DNA of 64,000 bases from Dryococelus australis (lineage: Eukaryota > Arthropoda > Insecta > Phasmatodea > Phasmatidae): contig CM057003.1 in the NCBI GenBank assembly GCA_029891345.1, forward strand, positions 14,548,709 to 14,612,708. The letters are read 5' to 3'. This document shows positions 21,541 to 31,811 of the stretch, one piece after another. Both the position numbers and the translations under genes were made by a program. The notes beneath the pieces are model-generated. The model searched no databases, was not told the DNA's origin, and was given only the letters and a program-made list of their open reading frames with translations. The stretch's first letter is position 1; each line of letters opens with the position of its first letter.

Positions 21541-21959
21541 GGCTGTTCACGGTTAAATGAGCACTTTTGAAAGCCCCGCTGAAGATCTACTTGTATGCAC
21601 ATTGTGTATTCTTCCACATTATGTAAAATTATCATTTCTATGGGCCTCATCAGTTTATTCATGTGTCGGTCAAGTGAAACTGTGAAATTATTAGTCAAGT
21701 GGACGTTTTATAAATCTGCTAATTTTCACATACTGATGCGATAAATAAACAGTAAGCGAAATATGTAATTTAAATTACTACCACAATTGGTTATCTAATA
21801 CCTTCAATTCGATGTTAAAATATGGAACTACTTTCTATCCATCGTTACCAACCTTCCGTGGCACATGTCACTCAGCTACGCCTTTTATAATATGCAGAGG
21901 CTGGAGCAGTGACTTTTTTTAAGGTTGATTTCAAAAGTGCTCACTTTATTGTGAACAGC
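21541..21959 (+). mobile_element. MITE A, full length
   Basis: GGCTGTTCACGGTTAAATGA to TGCTCACTTTATTGTGAACAG with all internal blocks. It sits between TA-containing flanks (TATA before, ATTTA after), compatible with insertion at TA, although the exact target duplication is not clear. Confidence 0.93.
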
Positions 21960-22163
21960 ATTTAGCGACTTTCTTCACACTCCAGTCATGTTGAAAGGCG
22001 AAACAGAAATTTGCAATGCGTTTATGATGGTTCTGTTCGTATACAGCAGAAAAAAGCTAACTTTATTTGCCACAAATCTAAATATTTCACTCGCTGTACG
22101 TCAAGACCAGGGACGATATAGCTGATTTTTATAAGTTGATTCACTTGCGTGTCAGTGTGTAAA

Positions 22164-22535
22164 GGCTGTTCACGATAAAGTGAGCACTATTGATATCAAC
22201 CTTAGAAAAACGTCTCTGCCCTTACCTGCATATATTTTAACGGGTGCACTGAGTGAAATTCACCCAGTGAAGTTGGTAACGATGGAGAGAATGTAGTCCC
22301 TTATCTTAACGTCGAATAAAAGTTGCCAGGTAACCATTTGTAATAAAATGATATATTTATTTTGCTTTCTTTTTTTTTTTCTTCGATGCATCGAAGTGTT
22401 AAAATGAACAGATATGAATAAAGTTACGAGGCCCACAGCAATGTTAATTTTACCTAAGTCGGAAGAATACACAGGGTGCATACAAGTAGATCTTAAGCAG
22501 GGCTTTCAAAAGTGCTCAGTTTACCGTGAACGGCC
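22164..22535 (-). mobile_element. MITE A, full length
   Basis: The plus strand reads GGCTGTTCACGATAAAGTGA, then AACGGGTGCACTGAGTG and TAGATCTTAAGCAGGGCTTT, to GTGCTCAGTTTACCGTGAAC. Family A inverted. A T-run of about 12 lies at 22369. Confidence 0.92.
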
Positions 22536-22607
22536 TGTAGTAAATGTACTGGAAAAAATCTCAAACCCATCGCTGCCATATAAGTAAGACAACATAACAT
22601 TGGTAAT

Positions 22608-22967
22608 TTACTTTGACTTGTTTAGATGAGATACGGCAAACAGGTCTGTAAGAACTGCTGTGTCCAATTTGGTTTTTAACTTTTCTTTAGTAATATTTGT
22701 TACCCTCCTGTGGGTGCAGTTTACGAAACTGTGTGCAACGCTTAAGAGATGTTTGCAAACCTGTCCATTATTTGCAAGGCAAGAAGAAGGTTTTTGATCT
22801 GCATACACTGTGCCATTCCAATTAAAAGCATAGTTCGGGAAGAAAGCCTTTCTAAAAAGATCCAAAAAAATAATATAAATGAATAACTTTTTTTCGGAAA
22901 AATAATTGGAATCAGATTTTTTCCTAAATAGATTTATCCTGTATGACAAAATTGCAAATTGAACCAC
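22608..22967 (-). pseudogene. DUF4806-like domain fragment
   Basis: A 119-aa minus-strand frame free of tandem repeats. Its C-terminal half (about residues 65-112) has FFPNYAFNWNG, then a region of alternating hydrophobics (QVCKHLLSVAHSFV), then NITKEKLKTKLDTAVL. This recalls the domain of unknown function DUF4806, with a Y.W.G motif, a central helix and a final T..E....I..WL..A helix, common in insect proteins of probable transposon origin. The match is by memory only. No start context, splice sites or partner domain could be confirmed, so this is either one exon or a relic. Confidence 0.35.
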
Positions 22968-23545
22968 TCATGCTATGCGAGGTGATGAGGCAGTTTCGCT
23001 TGTTAACGTCAAAGGGCTGATATACTTCAAGCTACTTTGTGAATGGGCAACTGGATTTCCATTTGTATAAATGGAATCAGATCCAGTGGTAAATGCCTAT
23101 TAAGCGAATTATGAAGCAAGTACATCATATTTCACAAGGAAAATCTCTAATAAGCGGAGAAGCCAAATAAGCAACTGACAGCGGCTAAAGTATACATGGA
23201 AGAGTATAGTCTAACCTACAAGTCAATTGAAAATCACAGTACCTGCCCTATATAGCTATATAAAAAAAATTGCCAGTGAAATATTTAATTCACAGTATGT
23301 ACATTTTACCAACAATAAAGAACAATCATAAAACTTCCCATGATGTAATATTATGAGAATAAAGTTTAAAGTACTTGTTCTGAGAATAAAATACCCTAAG
23401 TAATACTGTAAAAAAAAAAAAATGTTCTGGTAAACTTCGTAAACTGTAACGCAAGTTTTTGATATAATAGCACACATCAAGCTGCATATATAAGAATGTT
23501 TAGCGTCGCTACTACACAATGTTGGGGATTTCCCTTCGCATTTGA
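22968..23545. other. Intergenic, nothing recognised
   Basis: AT-rich with short poly-A runs. The 121-aa minus frame at 23256-23621 runs into the next SINE and is a shadow. Confidence 0.55.
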
Positions 23546-23546
23546 A

Positions 23547-23777
23547 GGGCCACGGTGGCTGAGCGGTTAGCACGCTCGCCTCCGACCAAGGCGAATCGGG
23601 TCCAATCCCCGGCCGGGTCACCGGATCTTCGTAAGTAGGAATCGTACCGGACGATGGCGTTGGTCGGCGGGCCTACTCGGTGATCCCCCGTTTCCCCCGC
23701 CCATTCATTCCGGCGCCGCTCCATATTCACGTCAATCACCCTCATCAGCTCTCAAGACCTCGCTGTTAAGAGCCACC
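23547..23777 (+). mobile_element. tRNA-derived SINE copy 6
   Basis: Head GGGCCACGGTGGCTGAGCGG (A box TGGCTGAGCGG), anticodon-arm-like GCTCGCCTCCGACCAAGGCG, B box GGGTCCAATCCCC, then AGGAATCGTACCGGACGATG, TTGGTCGGCGGGCCTACTCG and the tail CTCTCAAGACCTCGCTGTTA. The most complete plus-strand copy. Confidence 0.9.
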
Positions 23778-24182
23778 CAAAATATTTCTCCGCCTCCCCC
23801 ACCAACCGTACGCATTTGACTATTTCCTGAGCACACGTAGAAACGCTACAATGAATGTAGCGGGGGAAAAATGGCCATCCCCGCTTTCTCACTAAGCGTA
23901 TACACTCGTATGGTAAATTTTCGAATTAATTTCTTAGAGTGAACAATAGAAGTGAAAACGATCGCTTTTCTCAGGCGGAAATTCAAGAAGACACAGTACT
24001 ACGTCCTCTTCTAGTTCTTATTTGAAACTCAGTGCTACGTTCTCTCTTCTGGTTCTTCTTTCAGCTTTCACGAGAGTACGTACGCGTGCCAGCAAATCTA
24101 ATTTCTCCCTTTCGGGAGAAAACTTTTCTTTCCAAATATTTGACAATATTGGCTTTGCTGCTTCTACAACACAGAAGGAACT

Positions 24183-24183
<1 letters not shown>

Positions 24184-24270
<87 letters not shown>
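24184..24270. repeat. (CT)n(TA)n compound microsatellite
   Basis: About 39 bp of CT repeats followed directly by about 48 bp of TA repeats. Confidence 0.97.
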
Positions 24271-24272
<2 letters not shown>

Positions 24273-24711
24273 CACCGTCTTTTTATATGTTTATTTATTT
24301 TGCAGCTGATGTGCATAAATAAAGTAAAAAAAAACTTACAGGGTTTAAATTCCTTACAAGTCATCAATGCACGGAAAAAAATGTAGGCCTATAGTATTTT
24401 GAAAAGGGAGAGCGAGTAGTGGGGTTCAATAGAACTGAATCTCAACGAAGAGGAGTTTTGACACCGTATCTTATGACATCGTATGACTGGAGTGTATCTT
24501 CGTTACAAACGCATGTGTTTGACTTAGGGTCCTTGTGTTTTGTTACGCGCAGCAACAGGCGTGCTAGCCTGATTGCGGCAGCACAAACGTATTTGCGACG
24601 AAGTGCAGCGAAGCCTTGAGCGCTTCGAAACAACCCCCGACCAGGCGGGCCGAGGTCGCCGAATATCGCAGCTGGAAACGCGGCGAACGAGGTCTTTGTC
24701 GTCGCGACATT

Positions 24712-25239
24712 GCACCAGCAAGACGTCCAGAGATGAGGGCGTTTGCCGTCCGCCGACATGCGTCTGGTCTTCAGACTGCGCCAGCAAGACGTCCAGAGAT
24801 GAGGGCGTTTGCCGTCCGCCGACATGCGTCTGGTCTTCAGACTGCGCCAGCAAGACGTCCAGAGATGAGGGCGTTTGCCGTCCGCCGACATGCGTCTGGT
24901 CTTCAGACTGCGCCAGCAAGACGTCCAGAGATGAGGGCGTTTGCCGTCCGCCGACATGCGTCTGGTCTTCAGACTGCGCCAGCAAGACGTCCAGAGATGA
25001 GGGCGTTTGCCGTCCGCCGACATGCGTCTGGTCTTCAGACTGCGCCAGCAAGACGTCCAGAGATGAGGGCGTTTGCCGTCCGCCGACATGCGTCTGGTCT
25101 TCAGACTGCGCCAGCAAGACGTCCAGAGATGAGGGCGTTTGCCGTCCGCCGACATGCGTCTGGTCTTCAGACTGCGCCAGCAAGACGTCCAGAGATGAGG
25201 GCGTTTGCCGTCCGCCGACATGCGTCTGGTCTTCAGACT
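24712..25239. repeat. Highly homogeneous 66-bp tandem array, 8 units
   Basis: Units start at 24712, 24778, 24844, 24910, 24976, 25042, 25108 and 25174. All are identical by eye except for one base near the start of the first (GCACC versus GCGCC). The unit is GC-rich, contains GACGTCCAGAGATGAGGGCG and CGCCGACATGCGTCTGG, and is 22 codons long. Hence four overlapping frames of 219-259 aa stay open on both strands. The flanks (24.57-24.71 and 25.24-25.28 kb) are also GC-rich and CpG-rich. A repeat-containing protein cannot be excluded, but open frames on both strands argue that the array itself produces them. Confidence 0.93.
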
Positions 25240-25639
25240 ACGCCGTCATGGACAAGGGCGACGTCGAACCGTGGTAGACTAGTCAGAGTGGCCTTTTATA
25301 TAAACAAGTACCGTAATAACGAATCACATTAATATCTATCACAATGTAACCGAGTAAGCTTAACGAGAACTCCTAACTAGCAACCAGCATTCTTTAACGA
25401 GTTTTAAAACATGTTGTAACGGGATGTATTTTTATAGTGATTCAAATACACACACGAAACTGAATACATTTGAGTTCAACGTAGAGTAGGCCTTATCTCC
25501 ACACGTACGTTTTAATATAAAGTGTAATTTTCCACATTAAAGCCACAGGCTTTTAAAAACATAACATTCTGCTCAGATTAAACACGATCAGTCTGTAACT
25601 GCAGAAAAAGATGAGGTGTTGTTGTACTATGTAACTATA

Positions 25640-25914
25640 GGCTGTTCACGGTGAAGTGAGCACTTTTCCGGCCAATTTTTAAAATAAATATTGCAATGTA
25701 GGTAATAAACACAGTATGTCTATTCCACCGCACTCTGAAGGTAATAAACACAGCATGTCTATTCCACCGCACTCTGTAGGTAATAAACACAGCATGTCTA
25801 TTCCACCGCACTCTGAAGGTAACGCCCAAGGCTAAAATAAAAATAAATACTTATTGACTATTATTCCAAATGGGAGGACTTTCGTTCACAAGTGCTCATT
25901 TACCGTGAACAGCC
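25640..25914 (-). mobile_element. MITE B with an internal 39-bp triplication
   Basis: TIRs GGCTGTTCACGGTGAAGTGA and GTGCTCATTTACCGTGAACAG enclose the family B interior in inverted orientation. The segment GGTAATAAACACAG through CCGCACTCTGAA is repeated three times (25701, 25740, 25779), whereas other B copies carry it once. Confidence 0.9.
25701..25817. repeat. 39-bp tandem triplication
   Basis: Three near-identical 39-bp units inside MITE B, differing at one or two bases (CAGTATG/CAGCATG, CTGAA/CTGTA). Confidence 0.95.
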
Positions 25915-26367
25915 TACACAAATGCTGAAATGTCGCTGTGCCACGCTCGCTGTGCTTGGTGGCGTATCTGCGCGATGTTTGTTGCCGGATATCAGGCGCC
26001 GCTTCATCGCGTCCCACACATGAGGTCTGGATATCTAGTGGGCCAGGGTAGTTATACGTATACCGTGTGGAACACGCCTGTGTTAAGGTGGGTTTACGAT
26101 TGAATACTGAAGAATTAAGACTTGCGCTCATGACTCGTTAAGTGCACGGAAATGTGTTTTGCAGTTTATGATTGATTTAACAACTGTTAAGTCTAGCCGA
26201 TCAGAATCTTCGGATACCAAATCAGCCGATGTAGCCTATAAAAATAGGCGAGATTGTATTTTATAAAACACATATTTAATTAATTGCAGTTACTACCTGT
26301 GTAATCGTTTTAAAAACTCTCGGTGTCTGATAGAAGGGAATGCCGATGCTAGCATTGGGTATTTACG

Positions 26368-26751
26368 TCAATAAATCTGTAGAAGTTTATATAAAGCGAA
26401 TTCAATAAACTCTTCCAAGAGGTAAAACGAGACCTCGGACAGTTCTTTACTTAAAAAGGTATCCTCCCGATTAAAGTAATTCATTGCAATTGATTTCACA
26501 ATTCGACAAAACCTAAATACAGTATGTAAATACAGTTCCCTGCCGACAACAAATGACACTGGACTCTGATTGGCCACTTCGTCTTGACTTGTACCTAAGA
26601 TATAACATATGATGATATCTAAAGTCAAGCCAAGAACGCACACGCCCAGCACACGACGCGCACACGGCAGATGTAGACCAACACACTTGGAACACATCGA
26701 TTCATATTCTAGGCACACGGCGCAATGCAATGATTCTGTTAAGTCATCCAT
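26368..26751 (-). CDS. Unidentified 127-aa open frame, Cys-rich N-terminus
   Basis: The frame opens with ATG at 26749-26751. Its N-terminus is MDDLTESLHCAVCLEYESMC, followed by further Cys residues (pattern C-x2-C-x6-C-x2-C up to residue 23, then more) and a hydrophobic stretch around residues 36-52 (VLGVCVLGLTLDIIICYIL) that could span a membrane. It is not in a repeat. It lies head to head, 105 bp apart, with the candidate first exon at 26857, so the gap could be a shared promoter. There is no recognisable family. A single-exon chance frame of this size is possible in 64 kb. Confidence 0.25.
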   Translation of the reverse strand: MDDLTESLHCAVCLEYESMCSKCVGLHLPCARRVLGVCVLGLTLDIIICYILGTSQDEVANQSPVSFVVGRELYLHTVFRFCRIVKSIAMNYFNREDTFLSKELSEVSFYLLEEFIEFALYKLLQIY

Positions 26752-26856
26752 ACTCTAGCGACACGGAGCCGCTGATTATCGTGCTGGAATGTTTGTTCCT
26801 GCAGTGTGCCGATATATGGTCGTATGATTATAAATGAATTTATATGACGTCGAGGT

Positions 26857-26925
26857 ATGGCGGAAGATGAATTCCTTCCCTATCAACTGCGCCAGATAGA
26901 TGCATATCAGCCAGCGTCTGTTAAT
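26857..26925 (+). CDS. Candidate first coding exon
   Basis: ATG at 26857 in the context GAGGTATGGCG opens a 23-codon frame beginning MAEDEFLPYQLRQIDAY. The frame ends exactly at AAT|GTAAGT, a strong splice donor (GTAAGTGG at 26926). The residues look like ordinary soluble protein. Read-through soon meets a T-run, so translation beyond the donor is not attractive. No downstream exon could be identified. The family is unknown. Confidence 0.3.
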
Positions 26926-27453
26926 GTAAGTGGTGTTACCGCAGAAATATTTTTTTTTTTTTTTAAACGATGACTTCGAATGTTTCTAATTAACGGCGGA
27001 CGTGTTATAGCTATTGTGTGAGCAGTGTCTAAAAATAAATCTCTGCCGAAGAAATAACCCAGTTTATGGACTCCTCTGAAGTTATCTTTTTTTTCATATC
27101 TTCGTGTTCTACCACGCTGCGGGCCATTGGATATGACTCTCATAAATTATTTACTCTTCGATGTAACGGCGCCGTGGGCGCTTAGTTAATTCTTTGGCCA
27201 CTAAACTGCTCGGCTAACTTCAGGTAGACAGAAATCCGATACTGGAAGGCAGAATTCTCTCAAAGGCGGCGCGGAAACTTTTTTAAAAGATTTTAACGAT
27301 TGTTAGCCCTCTTCTTTAAAACAACAGACGTTTGAAAGTCCGTCTGCCCGCGAGATTCAATAGCTTTGTAGTACACTTCAATAACAGGACGTATCTGAAC
27401 TTCGTGCAGAAAACTAAGCCGGAGCGCCTGTGGGCCTAACTAACCAGAAAATC

Positions 27454-27726
27454 CTAGTAATAAAATGCCCTCAAAAGCAATCTGGTATTACTAAAATTAT
27501 GCCACTCAACAACAATATCATACCAGCACCCGAATTCGGTATCAATCAGACTTAAAGCGCCTTCTTTCTGCGAGCGGACATCATCGTAGTAAGCATTCTG
27601 GAGAAATCTATAATACTTCTTACGCCTGGCTACAAAACGATCAAGCATATTGAAACGTCTTGCCCTTCTAAGCCAGCGATGAAGACAGAATGAAACGCTT
27701 ACGTTGTGGATGTCGTTGAAGTCCAC
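27454..27726 (-). CDS. Unidentified 90-aa open frame
   Basis: A minus-strand frame, basic and aromatic-rich in its middle (RWLRRARRFNMLDRFVARRK, then KYYRFLQNAYYDDV). The frame remains open upstream of the GTG at 27724-27726 for about ten more codons. The composition looks protein-like, and codon use includes many GC-ending codons. It could be an exon or a transposon relic. I recognise no domain. No start codon or splice sites could be fixed. Confidence 0.25.
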   Translation of the reverse strand: MDFNDIHNVSVSFCLHRWLRRARRFNMLDRFVARRKKYYRFLQNAYYDDVRSQKEGALSLIDTEFGCWYDIVVEWHNFSNTRLLLRAFYY

Positions 27727-27959
27727 CTTAGTGATGTAGCGCAGGGTCTCTTAAGGGGACATTTTGTACTTATTTGTTGTAGTCTACTGTGCAGAATGCA
27801 CTACACTACTTTTCTTTTTGTATTGAACAGCCACACCTCTGTTTAGAAAATAGACTACGTTACATTAATTTGTTAGTGTTATTTCCGACTCCCGGCATTT
27901 CTGTACGCAACCTCGTCACTTTAGTAGTAAGAGATTGCTTCTCCGGACATTATGTTAAA

Positions 27960-28354
27960 GGCTGTTCACGATAAAGTGAGCACTTTTGAAATCAACCTTA
28001 CAAAAAAGTCACTGCTCCCACCTGCATATATTTCAACGGGAGCACTGCGTGATGTGCGCCCAGTAAAGTTGGTAATGTTGGTAGGAAAGTAGTTCCATAC
28101 CTTATCGTCGAATCTAAAATGTTAGGCAACCATTTATAACAACTTAAATTATTTCTTTCGTTGTCTGTTTTTTCTTTCATGCAGCGAAGTGTCAAAATGA
28201 ACGGGTTTATAAAATATTTACCTTTCTAATAATTCCACAGTTTCCCTCGACCGACGCATGAGTAAAGTGATGAGGCCCATGGCATTGTTAATTTTATACA
28301 AGGCGGAAGGATACACAACGGCTATCAAAAGTGCTCATTTTACCGCGAACAACC
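27960..28354 (-). mobile_element. MITE A with a subterminal deletion
   Basis: GGCTGTTCACGATAAAGTGA to GTGCTCATTTTACCGCGAAC. Relative to the family, the block GTGCATACAAGTAGATCTTA is missing just inside the second TIR. Confidence 0.9.
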
Positions 28355-29600
28355 TTATACTATGATCTCCTGGTTGTTTGAGGCCCACAGGTTAGGTGGC
28401 TTCATTTTCTGCACCACGTTCAGATGCACCCAGTATCTTCGCTGCTGTATCTCTCTCCTTGACCGAAGCGGGAGTTACCGCAGCGCTGTCAAAGAGCGCA
28501 CAAGTCTGTTACTGCGCGCACAATTAACGGCCGTAGCCTCGCTGGCGGAATCAATATTAACACGCTCGCTGCGAAGACCTCGTTAAGATGGGGCGAGGAT
28601 TAGGCGCGAGGCGAACGTGCGAAGAGCAAACGAAGCGACGCGGAATTTCTGATGTAAGATGGCGGTGCGCGGAGAGCCAGGAAAGTCAAACAGATCCATA
28701 ATTATCGGGGAACCGTTGCTATTCGTTACCGAGGCAGGCGTGTGTTATAGGACGAAGCTACCGCGGGGAAATTTGCCGTTAAAAAGGGACGGGAAACCAT
28801 TTATATTTCGCTGGACGCCCATACAAAAGAGTATCTTTATTCTGGCGCACAGGATGTTCGTTTCGGCGCTATACGCCCGAAAGAAATTTGAAAGAAAATT
28901 TGCAGGTTTTCTGATAATGATTTCTTAATTTAAATTTTTTTTTCCCTTCGTCTCAAGAATTTTAACCCGTATAAAAAGGCGGCAAATTTGAAATAACATC
29001 AGTCAACACTAACGTGTACAATAATGAGATCTAAACGAAATATCCGGTCTGCACATTCACAAACATTTGATGGGTGATTTTATTTATAATGAGTTCTCTG
29101 CGATGCTTTCCCGCCGAAAACTGCGCACTGGCCATAAAAATTGCTATATTTCCATTATTTATATGTTTATCATATCGGTTGGAAACAAACTAACTTCCAA
29201 CAAATTAGTCGTTAAAAAAAGGAAAATTATATTCTTAATTTTCAATCGATTCTTTGGGTTTTATTGTAAACAAGGAAAATTTAAGGCATTGCAATAAAAA
29301 TGCTCCGAAAAAGAACTAATTCAGCACTACAACGTAGTGATAATGGGCAATAATAACTAGCTATAAAAAACATTTTGCGTCACTTATTTAAAAAAAAAAA
29401 TTCGGTGAATCAATCAATCAATCAATCATTTTGTCATTTGCAGTTTCGATAACAATTAGCAACTACTCGTCGTAACATGTGAGTAAGCTGAGATATAATT
29501 CAATCGAATTTTACCTGTTAATGAATTTTTCTTCGGCAAATAAACTTGTATTTTCCCCTTAGCGAAAAATTATGTATATTATATAAATATAATATATACA
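28355..29600. other. Mixed intergenic, CpG-rich at 28.4-28.7 kb
   Basis: The first 350 bp are GC/CpG-rich (AGATGGGGCGAGGATTAGGC, AAGATGGCGGTGCGCGG) and could be promoter-proximal. Frames at 28362-28586 and 28659-28928 have no recognisable domain. From 28.95 kb the sequence is AT-rich. A short (ATCA)n run is at 29409-29427. Confidence 0.4.
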
Positions 29601-29602
29601 CG

Positions 29603-29608
<6 letters not shown>

Positions 29609-29649
<41 letters not shown>

Positions 29650-29676
29650 TGACGATTAGTTTTATATAAACTTAAG

Positions 29677-29710
<34 letters not shown>
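29609..29710. repeat. Two (TA)n microsatellites
   Basis: (TA)n at about 29609-29640, continuing into ACACACACA, and a second run at about 29679-29710, with 30-40 bp of ordinary sequence between. Confidence 0.95.
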
Positions 29711-29714
<4 letters not shown>

Positions 29715-31000
29715 CAAACAAGACCTTCTAACGTAGCAGCCTAATTATTTTCATTATTTAAAACAAGAACAAAGGGACATAGTAGAAACTTTTCTAAATG
29801 TTTATTATTTTGTGAGTGCTTTTATTTAATAAACCTCGGCATTATGCTACGTCAAACTTAGTTTATGTTAGTGACATCTACGAACTTTCTCCCAAGAATT
29901 AAAATATGAAGTAAATGCAATATATTTCAAGTTAAGTATAGTCATGACGACTTAAGCCACATTCAGAGTAGGTGGGATGTGTCCAGAAATGGGGATACGT
30001 ATGATGAAACCATTTGTTCAGTGAATCCTTTTCACAGAACAAACGTTCTCTCGTTGTCGACATAAGTTCTTCTGTTCTAAGTTTAGGATTTTGTTTGAAA
30101 TGATAAACACATTTATTTAAGGAGAATTTGTTTACAATGGAAAATATTGTGTTCATTCAACTAATCTACTTTTGCTCCAAATATATGTATTCGTTCCCAT
30201 GAACCAAACAAAGCATTCAAAATAATTTGTTGAGCATAACATTTAATTGGTGGATTTGACATCATACACAGCCATTTTAAAAGAACGTCCAACAAATCGG
30301 ATTTGGTTGCCACAAACATAACAAATGCGATAGAGTCACATTAATATTTCATTTGGATAGAAAAAAGAATTTGGTTAGCTTAAACGTTCTGGCACGTCTG
30401 TATTACAGAATTTGTGTCGGGGGAAAAAAATTCCCCTTTTTCCAGTACCTACTGGAAGTTACAGCATTTGGTTGGCTGAAAGGTAATTAGGTAATCTGAC
30501 TACCTTCGTTGGAATCTACAGATCGAGAGTTTCTTTATATTACAATTATGATCATGACAGTGTTTGTTAGGGTATTTACTGATTCTTAGTAATTGCACGT
30601 ACAGACACCAATAAAAAAATCTGAACAGAAATCAGTGAAGCAAGGCTATGAAAACTTGTGTACATATTTGGCGCAAACGTCATGCACCGTACATGATGGT
30701 CCACCTAACATGGACACCTCTAACATTTCCGGAACGGTTGCAGATCAGGAAATGCGGTTTTCGCCGAATTAAATTACGTGCGGAGGTAAGTGATTTGCCG
30801 CAAAACGACTATTCGCAACACGTGTACGGACAGAAGTAATCAAGCCACATGTGATTTTCCCCCCTGCTGGAAACACACATTTATTTCAACGGCATCTGAT
30901 AGTTCGTGCAAAGAGGAATCCACTGATATAGCATACGCAATGGAAATTTAAACGACAAGATATAAAGTGCAAATGTGATTAAGTTAAGTGGGCTGGTATA
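29711..31000. other. Intergenic with possible transposon debris
   Basis: 29.9-30.5 kb has AACCAAACAAAG and TTTGGTTGCCACAAACATAA motifs that recall element H (62.66-63.54 kb), but no TIR pair was found. 30.63-30.84 kb (GTCCACCTAACATGGACACC, TTCCGGAACGGTTG) could be debris of another transposon. Not resolved. Confidence 0.35.
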
Positions 31001-31416
31001 GGTTGTTCACGGTAAAATGAGCATTAAGCTGTGCTTAAAATATACTTGTATGCACGTTGTGTATTCTTCTGCCTTATGTAAGATTAACATTGTCGTGAGC
31101 CTCATATCTTAATGCATGCGTCGGTCAAGTGCGACCGTGAATTTATTCGAAAAATAAATATCTTACAAATCTGCTCATTTTTAAACTTCGATGCATTAAA
31201 ATATAAACAGAAAGCGAAGGAAATAATTTAAGTTATGAGAAATCATTACCTAACACTTTTTATTCGAAGTTAAGATACGGAACTACTTCCCATCCATCGT
31301 TACCAACTTTAATGGGCGCATGTCACTCAGGGCGCCCGTTGAATTGCATGCAGGTAAGGGCGGTGACTTTTTCCTAAGGTTGATTTCAAAAGTGCTCACT
31401 ATATCGTGAACCGCCT
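31001..31416 (+). mobile_element. MITE A, full length
   Basis: GGTTGTTCACGGTAAAATGA to GTGCTCACTATATCGTGAAC, with a short deletion in the left subterminal block (GCATTAAGCTGTGCTTAAAA). Confidence 0.9.
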
Positions 31417-31811
31417 TTAGCAAGGGGCAGTGGACCTGTACTCTCAGCTGTAAGTAACAAACACACGCCATGACTCGTCCTGGCGTGTGTTGCTTCCTGA
31501 TAGCAGCTTAGAGCTTTCCTCAATGAAGCAAGGGGCACAGAATGCGATATTAGACCAGCGAGAGCACCACAGCGGTGGGAAAACGGACAATGTTTGTGCA
31601 AGTCTGATATCAATACACTACATTTTATTCATAAACCAACGTAATTCAGGAGGCGTGTTTGTATCCTAGGCATTAACTGTACTGAGTTGCGAGTGCGTAC
31701 AGCTGCACAAAAAAAAATATAACAAACCAACCTATGGAGAAACGCAATCTCAGCCGTACGCGCGGTACAAAAGAGCACGCTTACTGTCGAAACTCTTCAC
31801 ATTAGGTCTTT

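Noticed and set aside
24442..25332. Four overlapping frames of 219-259 aa with a 22-residue repeat
   Set aside because: All stem from the 66-bp array. Without transcript evidence none can be preferred. Kept as a repeat, not as a CDS.
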